From NCBI GenBank assembly GCA_008363385.1, contig RHKY01000022.1, positions 1-64,000 of the forward strand: a stretch of DNA of 64,000 nucleotides, in the 5' to 3' direction. The DNA is from Acidobacteriota bacterium. Its GTDB lineage: Bacteria > Acidobacteriota > Thermoanaerobaculia > UBA5066. The position numbers and the translations under genes are program-made. The notes below the pieces were generated by a model. That model made no database searches. It worked only from the letters and a program-made list of their open reading frames with translations, and had not been told where the DNA came from. Numbering within the stretch: the stretch's first letter is position 1; the number at the start of each line of letters is the position of its first letter. This document shows positions 9,658 to 17,946 of this stretch, piece after piece.

Positions 9658-10371
9658 CTATTCGCGGAAGACCGCGTCGAAGAGGAGGAACGAGGCCGTC
9701 GTCACGACGCCGTCGTAGGCGATCAAGAGCTTGATCACTTCGGCTCCGGCGGCCAGCTCGGGGTCCGTGGCGGCGATCCGGGTCCCGGTCACGGCCGCGA
9801 CGAGCGGCGGCAGGAGGAGCGGGATCGCCAGGACGGGGAAGAGGGCCCCCTTGGCCGCGGCCTTCGAGACGATGGCGGCGGTGAAGGTCGAGGCCGAGGC
9901 CAGCCCGAGCCCGCCGAGGAGGAGGACCGAGAGGAAGAGGGGCCAGGACTTCACGCCGAACGACATCATCGCGAGGAAGAGGGGGACGACGAGGACGAGG
10001 ACGAGGAGGAGCAGGAGGACGTTCGCCAGGAGCTTGCCGAGGAAGACGGCCGGGGGGGACGCCGTCAGCCGGAGCGCCGAGGCGGTCCCCGTCTCCTCCT
10101 CCTTGACGAAGACCCGCGACAGGCCCGTCATCGCCGAGAAGAAGACGACGATCCAGAGGAGGACCGAGTGGACGACCGGGCGGTCCTCCGGCGAGATCGT
10201 GGCCGGGCCGACCGCGTAGCCGACCAGGACCAGGACGGCGAAGGCGAAGAGGAGGAGGGTCGAGACGGCCGTCCGGGTCCGCCACTCGCTCGTCAGGTCC
10301 TTCCGGAAGACGGCGAAAGCGGAGGCCAGGAGCGACGGCCCCGGGCGCGGGGCGGCAAGCGGGGCGCTCAC
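9658..10371 (-). CDS. ccmB: Haem exporter permease subunit CcmB
   Basis: This is the membrane subunit of the CcmAB transporter, which uses ATP to free holo-CcmE from CcmC. The 237-residue protein has six predicted membrane helices, with the typical segments VFRKDLTSEWRTR near the N terminus and RVFVKEEETGTASALRLT in the middle. The GTG start overlaps the ccmA stop (GTGA), which ties the two proteins together translationally. Length and order match canonical ccmAB. Confidence 0.92.
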   Translation of the reverse strand: MSAPLAAPRPGPSLLASAFAVFRKDLTSEWRTRTAVSTLLLFAFAVLVLVGYAVGPATISPEDRPVVHSVLLWIVVFFSAMTGLSRVFVKEEETGTASALRLTASPPAVFLGKLLANVLLLLLVLVLVVPLFLAMMSFGVKSWPLFLSVLLLGGLGLASASTFTAAIVSKAAAKGALFPVLAIPLLLPPLVAAVTGTRIAATDPELAAGAEVIKLLIAYDGVVTTASFLLFDAVFRE

Positions 10372-10994
10372 AGCGAGACGACCTCGTCCGCCAGGGCCAG
10401 GTCCCGCGGGTCGTTCGAGGCGACGACCGCGGCCCCGCCGCGGCGCTGCGCGGCGACCAGCTTGGCGACCACTGCCCGGCCCGCCTCGTCCAGGTTGGAG
10501 CTCGGCTCGTCGAGGAAGAGGACCGCCGGCTCCCCGAGGACGGCGAAGGCCAGCTTCATCCGCTGGCGCTGGCCGGTCGACAGGAAGCGCGTCTCGAGGC
10601 GACGCATCCGGACGGGGTCGAGGCCCACGTCCTCGATCCGCGCCTCGACCGAGGCCGTCGAGGCGTCGAGGCCCCGGACGCGGGCGAAGAAGGCGAGGTT
10701 CTCGGCGGGCGTCAGCTCTCCGTAGAGGGAGAGGTCGGGAGCGGCCCAGCCGATCCCGGAGATCGCCTCGTGGGGCGGCAGGAGCGGCGTCCCGTCCTCG
10801 CGGGACGGGGCGACGCGCACGGACCCGGCGCTGGGGCGGACGAGGCCGACGAGGGTCTTGACGAGGGTCGTCTTCCCGGCCCCGTTGGAGCCGGCGACCC
10901 CGAGGACCCGGCCGGGCGGGAGGGAGAAGTCGAGGGGGCCGAAGATCCGTCTCGCCCCGAAGGCCTTGGCGAGCCTCTCGGCGGTCAGCAGCAT
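10368..10994 (-). CDS. ccmA: Haem exporter ATPase subunit CcmA
   Basis: This 208-residue ABC ATPase carries Walker A GSNGAGKTTL (about residues 34-43), the signature LSTGQRQRMKLA and Walker B AVLFLDEPSSNLD. It powers the CcmAB complex in cytochrome c maturation. The start at MLLTAERLAKAFG is the natural beginning of the fold; the frame is open further but overlaps the divergent acyltransferase gene. It leads the operon ccmABCDEF. A TATCCT hexamer sits 8 bases before the ATG. Confidence 0.93.
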   Translation of the reverse strand: MLLTAERLAKAFGARRIFGPLDFSLPPGRVLGVAGSNGAGKTTLVKTLVGLVRPSAGSVRVAPSREDGTPLLPPHEAISGIGWAAPDLSLYGELTPAENLAFFARVRGLDASTASVEARIEDVGLDPVRMRRLETRFLSTGQRQRMKLAFAVLGEPAVLFLDEPSSNLDEAGRAVVAKLVAAQRRGGAAVVASNDPRDLALADEVVSL

Positions 10995-11002
10995 GCCGGC
11001 GG

Positions 11003-11008
11003 AGGATA
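11003..11008 (-). promoter_or_regulatory. Candidate ccm operon -10
   Basis: TATCCT on the minus strand is 8 bases upstream of the ccmA ATG, and no Shine-Dalgarno sequence lies between. The spacing matches the other leaderless-like starts in this window. The same bases read GGATAA on the opposite strand, facing the divergent acyltransferase gene. Confidence 0.4.
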
Positions 11009-11025
11009 ACGGGCAGAATGGCCGC

Positions 11026-11724
11026 GTGCGCGGGAAGCTCGCCGGGTTCCTCGTGTTCCTCGCCGTCGGCCTCTGGCGGTCGACGCTCCGGATCCGGATC
11101 GTGGGGGAGGAGCACCGCCGGGCGATCATGGCGAGCGGCCGGCCGGTGCTTCACGCCATCTGGCACCAGCGGATGGTCCTGGGGATCCTGAAGCACCCGT
11201 TCAGCCGGACGGTGACGATGGCCTCGCGGTCGAGCGACGGGGAGGTGATCGCCACGTTCCTCGCCTGCTGGGGCTTCCACGCCACGCGGGGCTCCTCGTC
11301 GAAGGGGGGGGGACAGGCGCTCTCCGAGATGGTCGAGTACCTGAAGGGGACGACCCGCTGGGCGGCGCTGACGCCCGACGGGCCGCGCGGCCCGGCCCGC
11401 AGGAGCAAGCCGGGGCTCGTCCGGCTGGCCGAGGAGACGGGGGGCGCGGTCCTGCCCGTGGGGACCTCCTCGACGCGCCCGCGCTTCCTCCGCTCGTGGG
11501 ACCGGTACCTCCTCCCCATGCCCTTCTCCCGCTGCGTCGTCGCCTTCGGCCCCCCGGTGGAGCGGCTCGCGGGCGAGCCCCCCGAGGAGTGGCTGGCGCG
11601 CGTCGACGCGGCGGTCGACGCGATGACCGACGAGGCCGACCGCCTCTGCGGGGTCGTCGGCGCCCCGCGAGAGCGCGAGCCCCGCGTCGCGGCAGGCGGC
11701 GCCGCGCTGGCCGGACCGGGCTAG
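11026..11724 (+). CDS. DUF374 / lysophospholipid acyltransferase-like protein
   Basis: This 232-residue protein belongs to the DUF374 branch of the LPLAT superfamily. An N-terminal hydrophobic segment (LAGFLVFLAVGLW) is followed by HAIWHQRMVLG in the acceptor-site position, SRSSDGEVIA, and the hallmark TPDGPRGP. Related proteins are thought to acylate lipid A precursors or similar lipids at the inner membrane; the substrate here is unknown. The GTG start gives the natural N terminus. An ATG at 10993, which shares its CATG with the divergent ccmA start, is the alternative. Confidence 0.8.
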   Translation: MRGKLAGFLVFLAVGLWRSTLRIRIVGEEHRRAIMASGRPVLHAIWHQRMVLGILKHPFSRTVTMASRSSDGEVIATFLACWGFHATRGSSSKGGGQALSEMVEYLKGTTRWAALTPDGPRGPARRSKPGLVRLAEETGGAVLPVGTSSTRPRFLRSWDRYLLPMPFSRCVVAFGPPVERLAGEPPEEWLARVDAAVDAMTDEADRLCGVVGAPREREPRVAAGGAALAGPG

Positions 11725-11835
11725 ACTGGAACGGGTCGCGAGCGGCGGGCCGCCGCAGCGCACCGGAACCGGGTACGGCCCTCCGCGTCCCGCGCGCGGG
11801 GGCGCGCGCCTCGCCGGGGGCCGGGGAGGTGCGAG

Positions 11836-12330
11836 GTGACGTACACGGTGCTCCCTGCCGGGGCGGTGGTGGCCAACCCCGGATACGTGTTCGGGCAGGC
11901 CACCCTCTCCGAGGTCGCCACCGCCCTGAACCAGCTCGGGGAGGCGGGGCATGCCGACTGGACGTACGACATGAAATGGGACACGGCCCCGACCGGGGGA
12001 GTCTCTCGGGTCGACCTCACGGTCGTCCTCTCCATGAAGCTGCCGACCTGGACGCACTGGGCGGGACGGCCGAAGGCCGAGCGGGACGAGTGGGAGCGGT
12101 TCTCCAAGGCCCTTCGCTTCCACGAGGACGGCCACCACGCCCTCGCCCGGCGCGAGTCGAGGGTGATGTACGACCGCCTCGTCCTCGCCCGGACGGTGCG
12201 GAACCTCCGGACCGTGTACGCGGCCGAGAAGGCTCGGATCGCCCGGGAGAACAAGGCCTTCGACAGCCGGACGGGCCACGGCGCGAAGCAGACGAGCCCC
12301 GACGGCACGACGGTCCTGACGGCACCCTGA
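11836..12330 (+). CDS. DUF922-like protein with HEXXH zinc-protease motif
   Basis: This 164-residue protein has FHEDGHHALARR near residue 96, a textbook HEXXH motif. It sits in a layout resembling DUF922, a family predicted to be secreted Zn-dependent proteases. The body shows alternating hydrophobic strands (SRVDLTVVLSMKLPTW) before the motif and an arginine-rich helix after it. No signal peptide is visible from the GTG start, which has a good GGGAGGTG site upstream, so it may act in the cytoplasm or the export signal may be missing. A 110-base gap before it holds nothing I recognise. Confidence 0.6.
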   Translation: MTYTVLPAGAVVANPGYVFGQATLSEVATALNQLGEAGHADWTYDMKWDTAPTGGVSRVDLTVVLSMKLPTWTHWAGRPKAERDEWERFSKALRFHEDGHHALARRESRVMYDRLVLARTVRNLRTVYAAEKARIARENKAFDSRTGHGAKQTSPDGTTVLTAP

Positions 12331-12361
12331 TCCACGGCGCCGGGCCCCGCCGCCCCCTCTC

Positions 12362-13345
12362 TCAGCAGAACCCCGAGACCAGCTCGCCGAACCGGGCCGG
12401 GTCGACGTTGCCGCCGGAGAGGACGACGCCGACGCGCTTTCCGGAGGCGCCCGGGACCTTGCCGTGGAGGACCGCCGCGAAGGCCGCGGCGCCCCCCGGC
12501 TCGACGACCAGCTTGGCGCGGGAGAAGAGGAGCGCCATGGCGCGGCGGATCTCGTCGTCTCCGACCGTGACGATCCCCTCGGCGTTCGCCCGCATCAGGC
12601 CGAGCGTCCGCTCGGAGGGAGCCGTCGTCTGGAGCGAGTCGGCGATCGTCACGGGGACCGGGATCCTGACGGGGTGGCCCGCCGCGAACGAGCGGCGGAC
12701 GTCGTCCCCGGCCTCGGGCTCCACGCCCCAGAGGCCCACCGCGGGGGCGACCCCCTTCACGGCCACCGAGACGCCCGAAAGGAGGCCGCCGCCGCCCACC
12801 GGCGTCACGACCAGGTCGAGGTCCGGGGCGTCCTCGAGCAGCTCGAGCCCCAGCGTCCCCTGCCCGGCGATGACGGCTGGGTCGTCGAACGGCGGGACGA
12901 GCGTCGCCCCGGAGGAGGAGACGATCCTCCCCGCGATCGCCTCGCGGTCCTCGCGGCGGCGGTCGTAGAGGACGACCGTCGCCCCGTAGGCGCGCGTGGC
13001 CTCGAGCTTCGGCGGGGGGGCGTCCTCGGGCATGACGATCGTCGCGCGGACCGAGAGCTCGCGTGCCGCCAGCGCGACGGCCTGAGCGTGGTTCCCGGAG
13101 GAGAAGGCGACGACGCCCCGCTCCCTCTCCGCGGGGGAGAGGAGCGTCAGGCGCGAGAAGGCCCCGCGGGCCTTGAAGGCGCCGACGCGCTGGAAGACCT
13201 CCGCCTTCAGCACGAGCCGGCAGCCGCAGAGGGCGTCGAGGCTCCGGGACGCGAGGAGCGGAGTCCGGTGGACGAAGCGGCCGATCCGCTCCCGCGCCGC
13301 CCGGACGTCCTGGAGCGAGACCGGCGGGCGCGGAGAGGACGGCAC
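12362..13345 (-). CDS. Threonine/serine dehydratase (PLP-dependent)
   Basis: This is a type-II-fold PLP enzyme that deaminates threonine to 2-oxobutanoate (or serine to pyruvate). The PLP lysine lies in QRVGAFKARGA (Lys58), SSGNHAQA is the substrate loop, and VTPVGGGGLLSG binds the PLP phosphate. At 327 residues it lacks a C-terminal ACT regulatory domain, so it resembles catabolic TdcB-type or serine racemase-like members rather than biosynthetic IlvA. It lies 10 bases downstream of the outer-membrane protein gene on the same strand and may share its transcript. Confidence 0.85.
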   Translation of the reverse strand: MPSSPRPPVSLQDVRAARERIGRFVHRTPLLASRSLDALCGCRLVLKAEVFQRVGAFKARGAFSRLTLLSPAERERGVVAFSSGNHAQAVALAARELSVRATIVMPEDAPPPKLEATRAYGATVVLYDRRREDREAIAGRIVSSSGATLVPPFDDPAVIAGQGTLGLELLEDAPDLDLVVTPVGGGGLLSGVSVAVKGVAPAVGLWGVEPEAGDDVRRSFAAGHPVRIPVPVTIADSLQTTAPSERTLGLMRANAEGIVTVGDDEIRRAMALLFSRAKLVVEPGGAAAFAAVLHGKVPGASGKRVGVVLSGGNVDPARFGELVSGFC

Positions 13346-13355
13346 GGCTCTCCCC

Positions 13356-13931
13356 TCAGAAGTGCCAGGCGGCCCCGAGCCGGACCGTCACCGCCTCCAC
13401 GCGGGAGCCGATGACGTCCGAGACGGTCTGCGAGTCGGTCGAGGAGAACCGGACGTCGAGGTGGGCCGTGACGCGCCGGGCCACGCGCGCCTGCACGCCG
13501 GCGCCCCCCTGGACCGCCAGGAGGAGCTCGCTGTCGGAGATCCCGGCCGCCTCCCCCTCGCCTCGCGAGCGGAGCCAGAGGAGCCCGACCCCGAGGACGA
13601 CGTAGGGCTGAACGCGGCGCTCGTGGAGGAAGAAGAGGAACCCGGCGACGCTCACGGGGAGACCCGTGACCCGGAGCGCGTCCACGCCGTCCTTGGCGTA
13701 CGTGGTCCGGAAGAACGCTGCCGAGACCTCGAGCCCCAGCGCCCCCGTCAGGCGGGTGGAGCCGAAGACTCCCCCGGAGGGCGACGCGGATCCCTGGCCG
13801 CTCCACCAGCCGCTCGCGCCGAAGACGCCGACCCCGGGCCCCGGGTCCGAGTAGGGCTGCGCCGCGGCCCGCGGCCCCAGGGAGAGGGCGGCGGCCAGGA
13901 GGAGGAGGCGCGCGAGGGGCGGTGCGGTCAT
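13356..13931 (-). CDS. Outer-membrane beta-barrel protein
   Basis: This 191-residue protein has a clear signal peptide (MTAPPLARLLLLAAALSLG, cleavage near AAAQ). Alternating hydrophobic strands follow, and the C terminus is AAWHF with a terminal phenylalanine, the outer-membrane insertion signal. The layout suggests an eight-stranded OmpA/OmpW-like barrel. Function is unknown. It is divergent from the large kinase at 14006; on the minus strand TAAACT (13959-13964) is a possible -10. Confidence 0.7.
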   Translation of the reverse strand: MTAPPLARLLLLAAALSLGPRAAAQPYSDPGPGVGVFGASGWWSGQGSASPSGGVFGSTRLTGALGLEVSAAFFRTTYAKDGVDALRVTGLPVSVAGFLFFLHERRVQPYVVLGVGLLWLRSRGEGEAAGISDSELLLAVQGGAGVQARVARRVTAHLDVRFSSTDSQTVSDVIGSRVEAVTVRLGAAWHF

Positions 13932-13991
13932 CGGAGAGGGCGCGGGAGGCCGGCGCGGAGTTTACGGCCGGGCGGCGGACAGCCGATCGTC

Positions 13992-13997
13992 GATAAT
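13992..13997 (+). promoter_or_regulatory. Candidate -10 before the membrane kinase
   Basis: GATAAT lies 8 bases before the GTG start at 14006, with no clear -35 at the usual distance. It fits the leaderless pattern repeated through the window. Confidence 0.35.
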
Positions 13998-14005
13998 CCC
14001 CCGGA

Positions 14006-16858
14006 GTGCGACGGAAGAAGAGCTGGAAGGACGACCTGCCGGCCCTGTTCGGGGCCTCCCTGGCGCAATTCGGGATCCTCCGGCTCGTCGAGTGGGCCAT
14101 CGGCAACCAGGTCGAGCAGCCGCTCGCCAAGCAGCTCGTCGACTACCGGTTCTTCTTCGCCCCGCAGATCGTCACGGTGGCGATCGTCATCCTCTTCTTC
14201 CGGCTCATCCGGCACGTCCTGGACGTGAGGGAGGTGAGGTTCGGCGACTGGCTCCGGTCCTCGGCCCTCCTGCTCCTCCTCGCCCTGCTCGTCCCGCTCG
14301 TCGTGCACCTGGACCAGGTCCTGGCCTTCCTGGCGGGAGCGACCTCCGCCGCCTCGCTCCAGGCGGGAGCCCAGGCCGTCGCGGCCTCGCCGGTCTACGG
14401 CTTCCTGTCCGGGAGCTCGATCCTGCGGTGGTCGTTCGACCTCGTCGGCCTCCTGATCGCGCTCCTGGCGCTGCAGCTCGGCTCCCGCGCCCGCTCCGGC
14501 AGCGGCGACGCGCGGGACGCGGTCCGCGGCGGGGACTGGGCGCGGGCGGGCGAGCTCTACCTGAAGGCCGGGGACGTCTCGCGGGCGAAGAAGGCGTTCC
14601 GCAAGGCGAACGCGCCGGTGAGGCTCGCGGCCCTCGAGCAGCGCGAGGGGAGGCACGCGGACGCCGCCGCGCTGTACGAGCAGGCCGGCCCCGCCTTCGC
14701 CTGGGAGGCGTCGAGGGCCTGGGAGGCCGCCGGGGAGGCGGAGAAGGCCCGCCGCGCCCGCGACGCGGCGCTCGCCGAGGCCCGCGCCTCGGCGCGGTGG
14801 GACCGGCTCGCCGAGGTGGCCGAGGTGGCCGGAGACCACGAGCAGCTGGAGGAGGCCTGCCGGAGGCTCGCCGAGACGAAGCCCGCCGGCCCCGGGCGCA
14901 CGGGGCTCTACCGGCGGGCCGCGGAGGCGGCCTCGGCGAGGGGAAACCTCCTGGGCGCGGCCGAGGCTTACCGGGCCGCGGGGGAGAGCGCTCTGGCGGG
15001 TGAGGCCTTCCTGCGGGCCGGCCGGCCGGCGGAGGCCCTCCGGGAGCTCGAGAAGGCGGGGGACCTGGCCGGCGCCGCCGAGGCCGCGACCGCGGCGGGC
15101 GACGCGAAGGCGGCGGCCGAGCTGGGCGCCCGCGACGCCGAGCTGAAGGGGGACCTCGACCGGGCGGCCGAGGCCTGGCTGGCCCACGGCTCGCTGGAGC
15201 GGGCGGCCAACCTCTTCGAGCGCCGCGGGCACTTCGCCCGGGCCGGCGAGGCGTACCGCGCGCTCGGCCGTCACGACCGGGCGGCCCCGCTGTTGCTGAA
15301 GGCCGGGGAGAAGGCCGGCGCAGCGGCGAGCTTCGAGACGGCCGGGCAGGCAGAGCGGGCCGCGGCCCTCTTCCGCGAGCTCGGGAACACGGAGAGGGCC
15401 GCAGCGCTCTTCCTGAAGGCGGGACGGCCCGCAGAGGCCGCCGAGGCCCTCGTCGCGTCGGGGCGCGACGAGGAGGCCATCTCGCTCTTCAGCCGGGCCG
15501 GTCGCGGGCTGGACGCGGCCCGCTGCGCGCTCCGGACGGGGCACCGGGACCGGGCCTGGGAGCTCCTGACGACGGTCCCGCGCAGCCAGGCAGGCGTCGC
15601 CGCGTTCTTCCTGGACCTTGCCGAGGCGCACATCGCCGCCGCCGAGTGGGGGGACGCGGCCCACGTGCTGCGAGAGGCCCTCGGGCCGTCGCAGCCCGCG
15701 TCCGGGAACCTCCCCCTCCACGAGGCCCTCGCGCGCGCCTGGGAGGGCGCCGGGGACCTGAAGGCCGCGGCCGACCGGCTGGCCCGGATCGCCCAGGTGG
15801 ACCCGGGCTTCCGTGACGCGGGCGAACGGGCGCGGCGGCTGGCCGGCGAGGCTCTGGCGGCCCCGCCCACCCCGCCGAAGGCCCCGGCGCCCCCTGGCGA
15901 GCCGCCGGCTGCGGCCCTGTCCGGGCCGGCGTCCGCGCCATCGACCCCGTCCGCCCCGACCGTGCCGCCCCCCGCGGGGGTCAGCGGACCTTCCGGAAGG
16001 CCCGTCTCCGGCGTGCAGCCCGGGCTTGCCCGCCCCAGCCCGAAATCCGGCAGCTTCCGGACGCCGATCGACCCGGACCAGCGCTACGAGCTGGTCGAGG
16101 AGCTGGGGCGCGGCGGGATGGGGGTCGTCTGGAAGGCCCTCGACCGGAAGCTCGACCGGTACGTCGCGCTCAAGATCCTGCCCGCGTCGCTCTGGGGCGA
16201 CGACACGGCCGTGCGGTACTTCGAGCGCGAGGCCAAGGCCATCGCGGCCCTCGCCCACCCGAACATCGTCGCCCTGTACGACTTCGGCGAGGGCTTCGGG
16301 AGCGCCTACCTGGCGATGGAGTACCTGGAGGGGCCGAACCTCCAGTCGCTCCTGAAGTCCGACCCGAGCCGCCCGAAGGCGAACTGGCGGGAGTGGTTCA
16401 CGCAGGCCGCGCGCGGCGTGGCGGCCGCCCACGCGCGCGGCATCCTCCACCGCGACCTCAAGCCCGCCAACCTGATGCTGGACCGTCACGGGACGCTCCG
16501 GATCCTCGACTTCGGCCTGGCGCGACCGCAGGCCGAGAGCGGCACGACCTCGAAGCTGATCGGGACCCCCGCGTTCTTCCCGCCCGAGGTCCTGCGCGGC
16601 GAGTCGCCGAGCCCGGCCTCGGACGTCTACTCGCTCGGCGCGACGTTCTACACGCTCGCCACGGGCCGCTGGCCGTACGTGGGGGACGACGTCCTCGTCG
16701 CTCGCCTCGAGCGCGAGCCGGACGACCCGCGCCCGCTGGCCCCGTTCCTCTCCGCCGACGAGGTCGAGGTGCTCCTGAAGTCGCTCGCCCGCTTCCGGCC
16801 CGAGCGGTACCCGGACGCCGGGGAGCTCCTGGCGGCGCTCCTGGCGCTGGAGGGCTAG
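14006..16858 (+). CDS. Membrane Ser/Thr protein kinase with TPR-like array and C-terminal kinase domain
   Basis: This is a 950-residue protein. Membrane helices fall at about 52-66, 86-101 and 142-158. A long Ala-rich array of TPR-like helical hairpins (AGELYLKAGDVSRAK, AAALFLKAGRPAEAAEAL and many similar) covers about 170-610, and a Pro-rich linker covers about 615-670. A complete eukaryotic-type kinase domain begins at 693 (LGRGGMGVVWKA, VALKILP, HRDLKPANLML near 815, DFGLARPQ). The order is unusual: most bacterial kinases have the catalytic domain first and the sensor outside. Here the repeats and kinase are both cytoplasmic, so the repeats probably bind partners. Confidence 0.88.
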   Translation: MRRKKSWKDDLPALFGASLAQFGILRLVEWAIGNQVEQPLAKQLVDYRFFFAPQIVTVAIVILFFRLIRHVLDVREVRFGDWLRSSALLLLLALLVPLVVHLDQVLAFLAGATSAASLQAGAQAVAASPVYGFLSGSSILRWSFDLVGLLIALLALQLGSRARSGSGDARDAVRGGDWARAGELYLKAGDVSRAKKAFRKANAPVRLAALEQREGRHADAAALYEQAGPAFAWEASRAWEAAGEAEKARRARDAALAEARASARWDRLAEVAEVAGDHEQLEEACRRLAETKPAGPGRTGLYRRAAEAASARGNLLGAAEAYRAAGESALAGEAFLRAGRPAEALRELEKAGDLAGAAEAATAAGDAKAAAELGARDAELKGDLDRAAEAWLAHGSLERAANLFERRGHFARAGEAYRALGRHDRAAPLLLKAGEKAGAAASFETAGQAERAAALFRELGNTERAAALFLKAGRPAEAAEALVASGRDEEAISLFSRAGRGLDAARCALRTGHRDRAWELLTTVPRSQAGVAAFFLDLAEAHIAAAEWGDAAHVLREALGPSQPASGNLPLHEALARAWEGAGDLKAAADRLARIAQVDPGFRDAGERARRLAGEALAAPPTPPKAPAPPGEPPAAALSGPASAPSTPSAPTVPPPAGVSGPSGRPVSGVQPGLARPSPKSGSFRTPIDPDQRYELVEELGRGGMGVVWKALDRKLDRYVALKILPASLWGDDTAVRYFEREAKAIAALAHPNIVALYDFGEGFGSAYLAMEYLEGPNLQSLLKSDPSRPKANWREWFTQAARGVAAAHARGILHRDLKPANLMLDRHGTLRILDFGLARPQAESGTTSKLIGTPAFFPPEVLRGESPSPASDVYSLGATFYTLATGRWPYVGDDVLVARLEREPDDPRPLAPFLSADEVEVLLKSLARFRPERYPDAGELLAALLALEG

Positions 16859-16863
16859 GGCCC

Positions 16864-17946
16864 GTGGGGGCCGCCCGGACGCACCGCGTGGCCGTGCTGC
16901 CCGGGGACGGGATCGGCGTCGAGACGACGCGGGAGGCGGTCGGCGTCCTCGAGGCGCTCGCCTCCCGCGGTGACGTGAGGCTCTCCTTCACCGACCTGCC
17001 GTGGTCCGCCGAGCGGTTCCTGGCGACGGGCGAGGCCGTCCCCCGCGGGGCGCTCGAGGCGCTCGGGCGCGAGCAGGACGCCGTGCTGGCGGGCGCCTTC
17101 GGCGACCCCAGGGTCCCCGACATGCGCCACGCCGAGGCGATCCTCCTCGGCCTGAGGCGGACGCTCGACCTCTACGCCAACGTCCGGCCCGTCCGCTGCC
17201 TGGACGACCGGCTCTGCCCGCTGAAGGGGCGGAAGGCCGAGGAGGTCGACCTCGTCGTCGTCCGCGAGAACACGGAGGGGGCGTACTCCGGCCTCGGGGG
17301 CCGCTTCCGCGCCGGGACCCCGGAGGAGATCGCCATCGAGGAGGACCTCACGACCCGGCGCGGCGTCACGCGCGTCGTGAAGTTCGCCTTCGAGCTCGCC
17401 CGCACCCTCCCGAGGCCCGCGCGGCTCGGCCGGCCGCCGCGCGTCACGCTCGCCGACAAGCACAACGCCCAGCGCTTCGGCGGGGCGCTCTGGCACGAGG
17501 TCTTCCGCGAGCTGGCGCGCGAGTTCCCCGACTGCGAGGCCGCCCACCTCTACGCCGACACGCTCGCCCACGCGCTCGTGAGGGACCCGTCCCCGTTCGA
17601 CGTCGTCGTGACGAACAACCTCCTGGGGGACATCCTGTCGGACCTCGCGGCGGCCCTCTCGGGCGGGCTCGGCCTCGCCCCCTCTGCCAACGTCCACCCC
17701 GGCCGGACCTCGCTCTTCGAGCCGGTCCACGGCTCCGCGCCGGACCTCGCCGGCCGGGGCCTCGCCAACCCGTTCGGCTCGATCCTCTCGGCGGCGCTGA
17801 TGCTCCGGCACCTGGGCGAGCCCGGGGCCGCCGGCCGCGTCGAGGCGGCGGTCGCCGACTGCGTCCGCTCGGGAAAGACGACGCCCGACCTCGGCGGGAA
17901 GCTGACGACCGCGGAGGCGGGCTCGGCGGTCCGGGCCCGGTTGTGA
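16864..17946 (+). CDS. Beta-decarboxylating dehydrogenase (isopropylmalate/tartrate/D-malate dehydrogenase family)
   Basis: This 360-residue enzyme belongs to the NAD-dependent family that oxidises and decarboxylates 2-hydroxyacids. Visible motifs are LPGDGIGVE at the N terminus, LDLYANVRPVRCL, VRENTEGAYSGLGGR, ADKHNAQRFGG with the catalytic lysine region, NNLLGDILSDLAA and the NAD loop EPVHGSAPDLAG. The ENTEG and KHNAQR segments look more like tartrate/D-malate or homoisocitrate-type members than classical LeuB, and no other leu genes are nearby, so the substrate is open. GTG is the start, 6 bases after the kinase stop. Its stop overlaps the next start. Confidence 0.85.
   Translation: MGAARTHRVAVLPGDGIGVETTREAVGVLEALASRGDVRLSFTDLPWSAERFLATGEAVPRGALEALGREQDAVLAGAFGDPRVPDMRHAEAILLGLRRTLDLYANVRPVRCLDDRLCPLKGRKAEEVDLVVVRENTEGAYSGLGGRFRAGTPEEIAIEEDLTTRRGVTRVVKFAFELARTLPRPARLGRPPRVTLADKHNAQRFGGALWHEVFRELAREFPDCEAAHLYADTLAHALVRDPSPFDVVVTNNLLGDILSDLAAALSGGLGLAPSANVHPGRTSLFEPVHGSAPDLAGRGLANPFGSILSAALMLRHLGEPGAAGRVEAAVADCVRSGKTTPDLGGKLTTAEAGSAVRARL

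Noticed and set aside
16864-17946. leuB (3-isopropylmalate dehydrogenase)
   Set aside because: The ENTEG and KHNAQR segments fit tartrate/D-malate-type members better, and no leucine genes are nearby.
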